The translations under genes and the position numbers were made by a program. Of a stretch of DNA of 64,000 nucleotides, positions 11,500 to 21,376 are shown one piece after another (position 1 is the first letter of the stretch; each line of letters starts with the position of its first letter). Under the pieces are notes generated by a model. That model made no database searches. It had not been told where the DNA came from and worked only from the letters and a program-made list of their open reading frames with translations. The stretch is from contig CM030368.1 of NCBI GenBank assembly GCA_017893485.1, forward strand, positions 177,750,504 through 177,814,503, given 5' to 3'. Source of the stretch: Hemerocallis citrina. Lineage: Eukaryota > Streptophyta > Magnoliopsida > Asparagales > Asphodelaceae.

Positions 11500-12689
11500 G
11501 AGTCAGGGTCCGAGCTGAAAGGTTCGTCATGATTGATGACATCCTCTTCAAACGCTCATACACCTTGGCTGACGGCAAGCCATACCTCCGCTGTCTCACT
11601 AGCGACGAGGCCAGCTACGCGCTAAGAGATCTTCATGAAGGGATCGGCGGATGCTACATGGGGAGCAGGACGCTCGCCCTGAAGGCCCTGAATCAGGGGT
11701 ACTATTGGCCGACCAAGCTCCAAGACTCGCAAGACCTAGTCAAGAGGTGCGGCCCATGCCAAAGGTTCTTCCCTATCAAGAGGCTTCCTCAAGCCAATCT
11801 CCGATCCCTAGCTAGTCCTACCCCATTCGCCATGTGGGGCATGGACCTTGTGGGCCCCTTCCCCGTAGCGGTAGGGCAAAAGAAATTCTTGATAGTCGCC
11901 ATCGACTACTTCACCAAGTGGCTCGAAGCCGATCCTCTGTCCAGCATCACCGAGCGCCAAGTACAGCAATTCTTTTGGAAGAACATCATTTGCCAGTTCG
12001 GAATCCCTCGGGTCCTCGTCACGGACAACGGAACCCAATTCCAAGGTCGGAACTTCCAAACTTTCTGTGCGGACATCGGCATCCAGCAACGTTTCTCCGC
12101 TATTTGCCACCCTCAGTCCAACGGCTAAGCAGAGAACGCGAACAGGCAAATCCTCGATGGCCTCAAAAAGCGCCTCGATAGTTCCCCCAAAGGGCTTTGG
12201 GTCGAAGAACTGCCTAGCGTGCTATGGGCGTACCGAACCACCAAGAGGATCCCCATGGGAGAGACGCCGTTCACCTTGACCTACGGGACGGAGGCAGTCA
12301 TCCCCGTCGAGGTCGGCCTGCCTTCTCCCCGTATCATGGCCTTCGACGAAGCTGACAATTCATCCGGCTTGAGGGCCAACCTGGACCTCATCGCCGAAGT
12401 CAGAGAGAAATCCTCAATCCGAAGAAGCATCTACCAACAACGGATCGAGAAGTTTTACAACAAGAAGGTCCACCCCACAAACATTAAGGCGGGGGACCTC
12501 ATGTTACGAAAACTGTCCGTCTCCGATCCAACCAAGAAGAGGAAATTGGCTCCCAACTGGGAAGGCCCATACCGTGTAGTCGAGGCTGTACGCCCTGGTA
12601 CATACCGACTGGCAGATATGGACGGCCGGCTCATCAGCCGACCCTGGAACGCCGAGCACCTAATGAAGTTCCTGGAAGAGCGAACATAG
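11500..12689 (+). other. Element A integrase
   Basis: The zinc-binding region carries 'LHEGIGGCYMGSRTLALKAL' and 'CGPCQRF'. The core follows with 'MDLVGPFP', 'AIDYFTKWLEAD', 'VTDNGTQF' and 'HPQSNG', then a TAA at 12126 just before 'AENANRQIL', which carries the third acidic residue. The C-terminal part ends 'GPYRVVEAVRPGTYRLADMD' and 'RPWNAEHLMKFLEE'. The stop removes the catalytic Glu from the upstream piece. Confidence 0.9.
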
Positions 12690-13110
12690 GTTCTAGCTTG
12701 GCTAATGTAAATAAAATCTTTTGTAAGCTTTCATGTGTAAAGGGCCGCTTCAGCGACCCTCCCTATCTTGTATGAAAGAAATCTCTTTTTGACAAACTCC
12801 AAATGCCTCGGCAGCACCGACCTAACACCGGACAATGGGATCGGCACCCGAGTCCTCACTCCGTTATCGTCCCCAACGTCTCGGTAGGTCCGACCCGGCA
12901 TCAGACCAGGGAGTCTTCTTAATGCTCCGCGTCGATCCCTCACGGATCGACGGAGCCGAACCTCGCCTCCGCCACCATTCACTACACTACTAACCAGAGC
13001 AAAGAAGGAAAAGAATTCTTTATTCATACTCCTTTATTTGGTTCTGAGAAAACAAACAAAGACCGTTACAGGACCACATCACTCATCACAAATTGAAGGA
13101 AACCGTCATC
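12690..13110. other. Convergent 3' region between gag-pol and the antisense gene of A
   Basis: The two genes converge here. AATAAA at 12708-12713 is a possible poly(A) signal for a short sense transcript. No other feature is seen. Confidence 0.4.
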
Positions 13111-16108
13111 TTAAGGCCCCTCGGGTCCGACGAACGGCGGGACCACTCCAATCGAACGACTAGGAGCCCTCTCCTCGTCATGATGGTCCTTAGGCTCAGC
13201 CACGGTCGACACACCAGCCACAGAGCTCTGGGCATCAACTGGTCGCACACGCTCCAGCAGCAACAACGTGGAGGGAACCCCCTCCGCTCGCCAACCCACC
13301 GAGGAGGACACCGAGACACCTAGCATCGTCTTATAACGGTGTATCTCCATCTCCTTCTCCACAATGACATCGCGAAGTAGCCTCTCAGAGGAGGGCCTCT
13401 GCACCGATGCACTCGACATGGTATATCCAAGACCGACGCTGCCGAGGTCCCGATCCACCATCGCCCTCCTTAGCCGGCTCGCCTCCTCACTTAAGCCCTC
13501 AGACTTATTCCGATAATAATTAAAGGCCGCATCAGTGTCACGAGCCCCCTTTCGGTAGCGAACAAACGTGGCCTCCAGGGCCTCAACCTTGCTCCGGAGC
13601 CACGCCACGTCAGAACGACGGGGGTCCACCTCAGGAAGAGGAGCCGCAACCTACAAGAGAACCAGCCAACTCAAAACGCATCGGCAAAAATGGTTCGGAA
13701 ATATCCGAGGTCAAAACACTTGGCCAGTCAAAAATCTTCTTTTATAAATAAAAGTACTTCATACAAAAAATGCGGTGGCCAGTCCGCGGAAGGCAAATAC
13801 AATCGAGAGATGGAAAAAAGAAAGACAAAACTATACAACTTGTTTTCCCACCTCAACTTCGGCTGGGTTCACAGGGGGGTCGGCAGCCGGGTCATCAACA
13901 GGCCCTTCTTCATTGGGGGTCTTCGGTGTCCCCTCGACTTCCATGTCGTATTCAAAGTTGGACAGGTCGATGGTCGGGTAGAAGTGCCTCACATGACTTA
14001 GGACCTTCGCAGAGCACTCGTCCTGGGCTTTGATCACCAGGAGCTGACCCGCCTCCGTCACCTCATCCTTCTCCTTGGCGAACCTCTTCTTCTGAGCTGC
14101 CATCTTCTTCGCCCATTCCTCCTTCTCCTTGTCGAAGGCCGTCTTCATCTCCTGCTCCCTCTTGTGAGAGCCTTCGAGCTCTATCTTCATCTCCTTCATC
14201 TCCTGCACGGCCTTATCAGCCCGGTCGCGCTCCCGCTTCAGGGCCGCCTCATAAAGGCCCCTCACGTGGGCCCCCTGCACGGTCGCCTGTAGCAACCAAG
14301 TACTCCTGAGAAAACCTCCTTTACAAACATTTCACAAGGCAAGTGGGGTCGGCATACTTACCAGCACATTAGCCTGCGCGAGGCGCGTGTACGCATCCTC
14401 CAGGCCCTCGGCGTTCATCTCCGCGCAGTCCCAAGGGGTCGCCAGCTTAGCCACCACCTCGACAGCCTGGCGTCCTCGGGTCAAGCAGTCACCCTCGCGG
14501 ATCGACCAAGTCGGCACCCACAGTCGCCGCAACCTCTCCTCTACCTCTGCCTCCACCAGGGGACCCTTCCCCTTATCGAGATCGGCAGCCCTGCCCGGGT
14601 CCGAGCTCCCCTGAACCGCCACGTCCTTGCCCGTCTCCGAGCGAGTCCTTTTGGCCCTCGGCTGAACTGGAGCCTCGGAAACCACCTGAGACGACCCCCT
14701 CGTCTTCATCGCGTCCCCCTTCTTCTCGGCCTTCCCCTTCCTCATGGCGAGCCTCTTTGCCTTGATCGATTCAGGGTCCATACCTGCGAAAAAATACATT
14801 AAGAACAATGAGCACAAAAGAACGACGAGACTAAGAGAAAAGGAACAACTACATACAAAGCACGGCTGGGCTCAGTCCGACGTTCGCCAGGTGACCCTCC
14901 GTCACCTTCGGCCAACTGATACTGTGCGACAGACGAAGCCGCTCAACAAACCCCCACTCCTCTGCCGTCAGGTCCCTCGGCCTCGGCGCTTTGAAGCTCG
15001 GCTTAGAATGATTCCATTGAGTAGGGATGTTCCAAGGCTCCTCACTCCGGATCACCAGATATTTCTTCTTCCAATCCTTGATGGAGTCCGGGTGACCATG
15101 GACGACCTTCCCCTTACTCCGAGGCGAGATATAATAAACTCCCTCTGACTCCCCTGACGAGCTGATCATCAACATAGCTCAGAACACATTCAGCCGGAGG
15201 GGCACCCCCTGCTCCTCGCATAACAGCACGAAGCAGACGATCTGCTTCCAGGAGTTCGGCCCATACTGCATCGGTGCCAGGGACGCCCAATTCAGCACCT
15301 CCCGAACGAACGGATGGACTGGCAGCCTCAGCCCGGAGATGAAGGCGTCCACTGGGAAGACGCAGTACCAAGCACTCAGGGGGTCGGTCGGGCGCAGAGT
15401 AGAATTCGGCAACATGAGCTCGTAGCTGGACCCTATGTGGTACGCCAGCTGCAAAGCCTCCAAGTCACCAGCCTCCAGAACGGTAGGAAGTGTGTCCATC
15501 TTCACTCTCTTCCGGCTCGGCGACGACGGCTGGACCCCGAAAAGCTCCTTATCAGAAAGGTCGTCAGGGTATCGACGAAACGGCTTCGGTTGTACGGGCG
15601 ACCCTGTCCTCAAGTTACGATAAACATGCGCCTGACTCGAGCCACCGGCCCTTGACCCCTTCTTCTTCGGAGCCCTCTTCTTCTTGGCTCCTTCCGGCGA
15701 GGGGGTAGATAATCGCCCCAGACCGGTCGGAGCGGAGCTCGAACCCACACCCTGACCTGTGGATCTCCCCCCCGCACCTCCAATCAGAGCCCCTTCGGCT
15801 TCACTCTCCTCTGGGCCACCCTCCTCTTCAGAAGCCAACTCTAGAACCTGTACTTCATCCGAGCTGTCGCTTGCCTCCTCAGATTCGCTGCTCTCCACCA
15901 CGAAGGGTTTCCGGGAGCGTAACGGCCTCACATTGTACACCGGCTCCTCCTCGCCTACCGGCTCCTCCCACAAAGTCGAATCGGAAGGCTCCACATTATG
16001 TACAGACTCCCCCTCGAGCATGGGCTCCTCCCACGAAGTCGATTTTGAGGCGGGTTTCACTTCCCCCCTCGACGTCGATGCTGACGAGCCAGACTGAGCC
16101 CTGTCCAT
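13111..16108 (-). pseudogene. Antisense gene of element A (Transposase_28-type, coiled-coil protein)
   Basis: Runs opposite to gag-pol between pol and the 3' LTR. Putative exons on the minus strand: 16108-14857, 14783-14362, 14286-13852 and 13650-13111, totalling 2649 nt, a multiple of three. Intron 1 (14784-14856) is GTATGT...CGCAG, phase 1; intron 2 (14287-14361) is GTAAGT...CAG, phase 0; putative intron 3 (13651-13851) is GTGGGA...TGTAG, phase 0. Exon 1 starts MDRAQSGSSAS, is acidic/Ser-rich, then carries the conserved domain ('LPVHPFVREVLNWASL', 'MQYGPNSWKQIVCFVL'). Exon 3 is a long Lys/Glu coiled coil; exon 4 is also helical. One TGA at 15179 interrupts exon 1, where CGA is likely. Without intron 3 splicing, exon 3 stops at 13831. 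The domain resembles Pfam Transposase_28; its function is unknown. Antisense extra genes between pol and the 3' LTR are known in Tat elements such as Grande. Confidence 0.75.
13772..13787 (-). promoter_or_regulatory. Conserved 16-bp inverted-repeat element, A copy
   Basis: On the antisense-gene strand it reads GCGGACTGGCCACCGC followed by A/T-rich sequence. It is identical in B (21361-21376) and D (58063-58078) at the same place, after the exon 3 stop codon and before the exon 4 acceptor. GCGG can pair with CCGC around a TGGCCA core. Function unknown. Confidence 0.7.
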
Positions 16109-16267
16109 CTGTGCCTAACAAAAGAAACTTACAAACTAACCTTTTGAATGCCTCGGACTGATGAGCCGGTGCCGCTAAAACAGTCAAAACCGAGCGCGGA
16201 AGTGTTTGTTTTCTTTTTGAAAAAGACAGCGGGAGAGTAATGAGCAGAAATGAAGGAGGGGGGGAGA

Positions 16268-16275
16268 TATTTATA
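16268..16275 (-). promoter_or_regulatory. TATA box of the element A antisense gene
   Basis: On the minus strand, CTCTTTATAAATATCTCC contains TATAAATA about 160 bp upstream of the ATG at 16108, followed by a CT-rich leader. This suggests a promoter separate from the LTR. The sequence from 16109 to 16460 holds no other feature I recognise. Confidence 0.6.
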
Positions 16276-16462
16276 AAGAGAGAGGCGATGCCTCGAATTT
16301 CGCGTTACTGTTCCTCGAATATCGCGCGTCTGCCACCAATGGAATCACGCCACGTCATCCTCGAAACTGGCGCTGCTGACGTCACCTAGCGCCGGTTGGA
16401 GACCACACAGAGGTCGGTTCGGATGAAGGGTTCGGCGGAGAAAATTTTTATTAAAGATTTAA

Positions 16463-16700
16463 GGCTCCAGGGTTCGGTCGGCTCACCTCTCACCCGCGAA
16501 CAACTCGGGGCTTACGGCCTCGGCAGCCGAAACCCCGAATTGTTCCCGGGTGGGAGAAAAGCCACCATCGCCTGCGCCCCGGGCTCCAGGGCTCGGTCGG
16601 CTCCCCTCTCACCCGCGAACAGCTCGGGGCTTACGGCCTCTGCAGCCGAAACCCCGAACAGTTCGAGGGTGGGAGAAAAGCCACCATCGCCTGGAACCCT
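16463..16700. repeat. Two 119-bp direct repeats in element A
   Basis: 'ggctccagg' at 16463 and 16582 starts two near-identical copies containing 'ctctcacccgcgaacaactc' and 'ccgaaaccccgaa'. On the minus strand this module matches copies in element B at 22321-22383, 22447-22481 plus 25513-25545, and 25623-25689. 16701-17240 has no recognisable feature. Confidence 0.8.
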
Positions 16701-17240
16701 ATCGGAAAATAGATCGGCCCACCTCCAATCTCTAACTCCCTTGGGCTGACCGACCAACGGAAGCCGTCAGCACCAGAAGAAAGACAGAGATCGGAGACGA
16801 CCAATCTATCCGAGGCTCCTCAGCCCCAGGGTCGGAATTCGGTTGATACCCCTCCCGTCTGGATCTTTCTCGGGCGAACAGCCGTGTCGGGGCCGTCCAA
16901 CCCGAAAAAGAATCCAGACGGCAAAGTCACCACCCCTCCGACACAACCAGGGTTAAAATTTTGCAAGAGACAGACGTTCGCCGAAGCAGACACCTCTGAT
17001 GGCCAGTGGACCACACTTGCTGTGATCAAACCTGCTAAGGGGAGAGGGGTATTTATAGCCTCCCCCATAGACCTGCCGTTATAACATCGGGAAAGCCAAA
17101 CGATGGAAGCCTAAGCACCGTGCATTTATTAGGAGGCGCCATTAATGCCCCTAGGAAATTGGAACACCTGCACAGATCCCAGAGCGCCTTCAATGCTCCG
17201 AAAAGACAGCAGACCGCCCCGCTTAAATCCTTCTAAGGCA

Positions 17241-18420
17241 CATCGGTTCGCCATCACCCTTGCCGACCCATAATCCCTCACCTGCTCGAGGTTCGGTCTA
17301 GCACCAGGGTACTCTTCTCAGGAAGACACAAAGGCTCGCCATCACCCTTGCCGACCCATTATCCCTCGCCAACACGAGGTTCGGTCTGGCACCAGGGTAC
17401 TCTTCTCCGGAAGACACAACGGCTCGCCATCACCCTTGCCGGCCCATAATCCCTCGCCAGCTCGAGGTTCGGTCTCACACTAGGGAACTCTTCTCAGGAA
17501 GACACAAAGGCTCGCCATCACCCTTGCCGATCCATAATCCCTCGCCAGCGCGAGGTTCGGTCTCGCACCAGGGTACTCTTCTCCGGAAGACACAACGACT
17601 CACCATCACCCTTGCCGGCCCATAATCCCTCGCCAGCTCGAGGTTCGGTCTCGCACCAGGGAACTCTTCTCAGGAAGACACAAAGGCTCGCCATCACCCT
17701 TGCCGACCCATAATCCCTCGCCAGCGCGAGGTTCGGTCTCGCACCAGGGTACTCTTCTCCGGAAGACACAACGGCTTGCCATCACCCTTGCCGGCACATA
17801 ATCCCTCGCCAGCTCGAGGTTCGGTCTCGCACCAGGGTACTCTTCTCAGGAAGACACAAAGGCTCGCCATCACCCTTGCCGGCCCATAATCCCTCGCCAG
17901 CTCGAGGTTCGGTCCCGCACCAGGGTACTCTTCTTCGGAAGACACAACGGCTCGCCATCACCCTTGCCGGCCCATAATTCCTCGCCAGCGCGAAGTTCGG
18001 TCTGGCACCAGGATACTCTTCTTCGGAAGACACAACGGCTCGCCATCACCCTTGCCGGCCCATAATCCTTCGCCAGCTCGAGGTTCGGTCCCGCACCAGG
18101 GTACTCTTCTTCGGAAGACACAACGGCTCGCCATCACCCTTGCCCTCCCATAAACCCTCGCCAGCTCGAGGTTCGGTCCCGCACCAGGGTACTCTTCTTC
18201 GGAAGACACAACGGCTCGCCATCACCCTTGCCGGCCCATAATCCCTCGCCAGCTTGAGGTTCGGTCTCGCACCAGGGTACTCTTCTCAGGGAGACACTAC
18301 GGCTCGCCATCATCCTTGCCGACCCATAATCTCTCGCCAGCTCGAGATTCGGTCTAGCTCCAGAGTAATCTTCTCAGGAAGGCCCAGCGATTCGCCATCC
18401 CATTTCCACGACCATAAACA
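17241..18420. repeat. 88-bp minisatellite of element A, about 13 copies
   Basis: The unit contains 'cgccatcacccttgcc' and 'ggttcggtctcgcaccaggg'. Starts at 17251 and 17339 set the 88-bp period, which continues to about 18400 with the last copies more diverged. The minus-strand open frames of about 83 codons staggered by 88 bp across it are repeat by-products. It sits directly before the polypurine tract. Confidence 0.95.
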
Positions 18421-18449
18421 CTCCTCCACGGCTAACTCCCGCACCCCCA

Positions 18450-18466
18450 CAGGAGTGGGGGGCTTG
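18450..18466 (+). other. Element A polypurine tract
   Basis: AGGAGTGGGGGGCTTG immediately precedes the 3' LTR, matching the tract of element B. Confidence 0.85.
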
Positions 18467-19226
18467 TGTGGTAGGGTAAAAATGACCTGGGGCGGCCCAA
18501 CCAGGGCCCAGTACAGCTCTCGCTCAAAAATAAGAAAAACAACAAATCGGCTCGGCCTCGGACCACTGCAGGGTCGGCACCGAGCCTCAAGTTCACCCCC
18601 ACAAATCTGGTCTCCTCGTATCCGACGAGTCTCGATGGCCCTCGACCTCCGATCCACGATAGCCCCACGGGCCGTCTACCCAGCCTGGTAAAGAATGAAG
18701 ATGACCTGGCACAACCTAGGCCGTCCGATTCTCCCAGGGGCACAGGAGCCCCATGATCAGCCATGTCAGCTCCAAATACCACCAAGGGCTTTGCCACGTC
18801 AGCCCTATACCACTCTTGGTACTGTCACGTCAGCCCTAAACCCCCTGGGCCTTCTGCCACGTCAGGCCCATGGGCTTTCGGGTTCAGACCCGGCCCCCAA
18901 GCGGATCCAAACCCGGTGGGAATTCCCTATAAATACCAGACCCTCATCCACCTTTTCAGGTAATCAATCCTTGCCACTTAAATTCCCCTAGTTACTGCTA
19001 CTCTCTCACAGAGACTGACTAGATCGTCGGAGGGTCCGCCGCTGGGATAAAACCCGGTGTTCCAGGACCGTCTGCAGGTACTCGAGGCGAGGCATTCCGA
19101 GCCGGTCCTCAAGCGCCGAAGCGAGCCCCTCGCTCACCGTCCGGCACCGCACTCTTCCCTCATTACAAATTGAGTTCGAACTCACACCTGGTGCATCCAC
19201 ACTGTGACCAAAAACAAACCGCATCA
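18467..19226 (+). repeat. Element A 3' LTR
   Basis: Near-identical to 6388-7144, with a 3-bp indel near the start and roughly 18 substitutions by hand count. TATA box at 18928-18935. It is followed by the GAGAG duplication and then resumed B antisense-gene sequence. Confidence 0.97.
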
Positions 19227-21360
19227 GAGAGGGAGACGAGGAGGAGGAGGAAGGCGAGGGAGACGAGGAGGAGGTCGATGAACAAGAGGCCGGTCAGGGC
19301 ATGCCCGGGCGGCCGGCTGGGGTCAGAGAGGACCTTCCTCCGCTACCCCGTTTGTCGATGCCGTCCCCCGAGCGTAAGGCTCGCCCTCGTCGGAAGAAGA
19401 AGGTCATGACAATTCCCCACAGTCCCTCTTCGCCCGACGAGGATGCACCGAAATCGGGTTTCAATGTTCCCCCAGTCACCTTTCGGAATCCCGTGTCGAT
19501 TCGTATGTACCCTGACGACATTAAGGACATCCAACCGATACCTCCCGTGCCGGGCGAGGACACTCAGGTGAAGATCCGCGCAGACAGCACTCCGAGCGTT
19601 CTGAGGCCGGAGTATCTCAACATTATCAGGGCTGCCTATTACATTCCGCGGGAGTACGAGCTCCTCCTTCCAAGCCCCGGTATCCGCCCTACCACGGTTC
19701 TGGCCCCAGGTTACTACATATTCCCAGAGGATGCCTTCCTCTCGGGATTGATATTACCCCTGCACCCTTTTGTGAAGAGGGTTTTGAACTGGGCGGAACT
19801 GTGCCCTATGCAGTACGGCCCGAATTCTTGGAAGCATCTTATCTGCTTTATTCTGAAATGCCAAGAGAAGGGGGTGAAGCCGAGATTGACGTATTTCCGG
19901 GCCATCTTTAGAATTGGTTCACTCGGAGATCTGGAGGGGGTCTTCTACTTCTCACCGAGGCCGCACAAGAAGGTGGTGCACGGCCACCCGGACTCGATAA
20001 AGGGATGGAGGGGCAAGTACTTTGTCGTTAAGACCGACGGGTCTTGGGAGATACCGACCCAGTGGAACTTCGTAAAGCCGAGACACAAGCCTCCGAAGAA
20101 AAGTGATTTATTGGCCAAGGAGTGGGAGAAGGTGGAGGCGATAGTGGGGGGTCACAGTATTGCATGGCCCCGAGTGACCGAGATTCACCTCGCGAGGGCC
20201 GGACTGAGTCCCGCCGACCCTAGTATGTTTCTTTCCATATTTTTTCATCCTCCTGCCTTCGTGTTAACATTAGCCTTTTTGTTCCATCTTTTTGCAGGGA
20301 TGTCGACTCAACAGACGGACACTAAGAAGATATTGCTCTCCACGGCCGAGAAGACGAGGGTGGAGAAGAAGAAGAAGAAGGAGGAGCAAGATCGTCTAGC
20401 GGCCGAGCAGAAGAAGCTGGCCGGCCAGGCTGCGCAGGTCGGAGGGTCCTCCCAGGCGCCTGCCCCTGCGGCCAAGGGGCAATCCCCGGCGAAGAAACAA
20501 AAGAAGCACCACTCGCACCACTTCCACTCGTTGAAATCGGCTCGAGACGCAGCGGGTGGCTCGGGCAAGACCGTGGAAACCCCGCAACAACAGCTTCCGC
20601 CGGTACATCCAAGTGCCGCGGAGCTGGTGGGGAGGATGGGAACGATGCCCTTTGTTCCTGACTGGTCGATTTTGAAGGGGGATAGCATTCTCGACGAACC
20701 CATCTCAAAGGCCATCACGGAGCGCGATGGGATGGCCTTGGCGGTGCAGACGGTTGACCAGGCCTATATGCGGTGGGCCCAGTCCCACCTCTCGATAAGT
20801 CGGTTGAGATCTGCTTTTTGGCTTAGCTTGGAACTATCATTAATTTTGATCCCTCTTCGAACAGGCGATGCTCCACGGTCAGCACGTCCACAAGTGCCTG
20901 GAGAAGGAAATTCTCTTTGAGCGGAAAAATGCGGAGAAGTACCTTCGGGAGCTAACTAAGGCCAAGGACGATCTGAAGGCGACCCAGGATCAAGTGCTCG
21001 TTCACGAGGCTCAGCTAGAATCGCTTGTCAAGATCCATAAGCAGGACCGGGACGATCTTTTGGCGAAGGTCGCTGCTGAGGCGGAGAAGGGGAAGAAGGC
21101 CCTGGCGGATTTGAAGGCAATTTTGGGGGAGACCGTGGTGACGGCACAGGACGAGGCGTACGAACAGGCCAAGTCCCATTTTAGGCAGATATACCCCGAG
21201 CTGAACGTCGACCACCTCTGCTACGGATGGCATTCGGACTTCTCTCCGACCCCTGGCGGTGATGGGACTGGGGGAGCCCAAGGCGATGACGAGGTGCATC
21301 CCGACCCCCAAGAATAGATAGATGTTTTTGTTCTTTTTGTTTTTGATGTAAATGCCTACA

Positions 21361-21376
21361 GCGGACTGGCCACCGC
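21361..21376 (+). promoter_or_regulatory. Conserved 16-bp inverted-repeat element, B copy
   Basis: GCGGACTGGCCACCGC, followed by GGCTTTTTTG, within putative intron 3 (21294-21478) of the B antisense gene. Identical to the A and D copies although the sequence around it is poorly conserved. Confidence 0.7.

Larger units (their letters stand above)
7233..12689 (+). pseudogene. gag-pol: Element A gag-pol polyprotein (six in-frame stops)
   Basis: One reading frame runs from the ATG at 7233 (MAPRARRSDC, matching MAPKAKK of B) to the TAG at 12687. It encodes the capsid protein and the enzymes for reverse transcription and integration. In order: capsid-like gag (about 7800-8300), zinc-binding motif, protease, reverse transcriptase, RNase H, second RNase H and integrase. 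It is interrupted by TAG 7620, TGA 7785, TGA 8205, TGA 9330, TAA 11127 and TAA 12126. Comparison with B and D suggests the last five replaced Arg (CGA) or Gln (CAA) codons. No frameshift is needed. Uninterrupted it would be about 1,818 codons, within the usual range for Tat elements. The pieces between stops are 8343-9332, 9363-11129, 11157-12128 and 12219-12689. Confidence 0.95.
6388..19226 (+). mobile_element. Element A: Tat-lineage Ty3/gypsy LTR retrotransposon nested in B
   Basis: Two LTRs of 757 and 760 bp begin TGTGGTAGGG and end CCGCATCA, flanked by a perfect duplication GAGAG (6383-6387 and 19227-19231). Left to right: 5' LTR, primer binding site, one-frame gag-pol, antisense gene, 119-bp repeat, 88-bp tandem array, polypurine tract, 3' LTR. 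LTRs differ at roughly 18 sites by hand count, making it the youngest of the three Tat elements. Six stop codons but no frameshift interrupt the polyprotein, so it could move only with proteins supplied in trans. Confidence 0.97.

Noticed and set aside
13093..16161. Plus-strand open frames opposite the A antisense gene
   Set aside because: Shadows of the minus-strand exons; the minus strand has the conserved domain, start, introns and promoter-like box.
17518..18209. Series of minus-strand open frames of about 83 codons, staggered by 88 bp
   Set aside because: They are produced by the 88-bp minisatellite; each repeats the same residues and none has independent support.
17241..18420. CRISPR-like regular repeats
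   Set aside because: Units are 88 bp and directly abutting, with no unique spacers, and the context is a plant retrotransposon. The same goes for the 81-, 115- and 224-bp arrays.
18254..18991. Open frames of 98-145 codons in the A 3' LTR (also at 6061-6909 in the 5' LTR)
   Set aside because: They run across LTR boundaries or duplicate between the two LTRs; fortuitous open frames in GC-rich LTR sequence.
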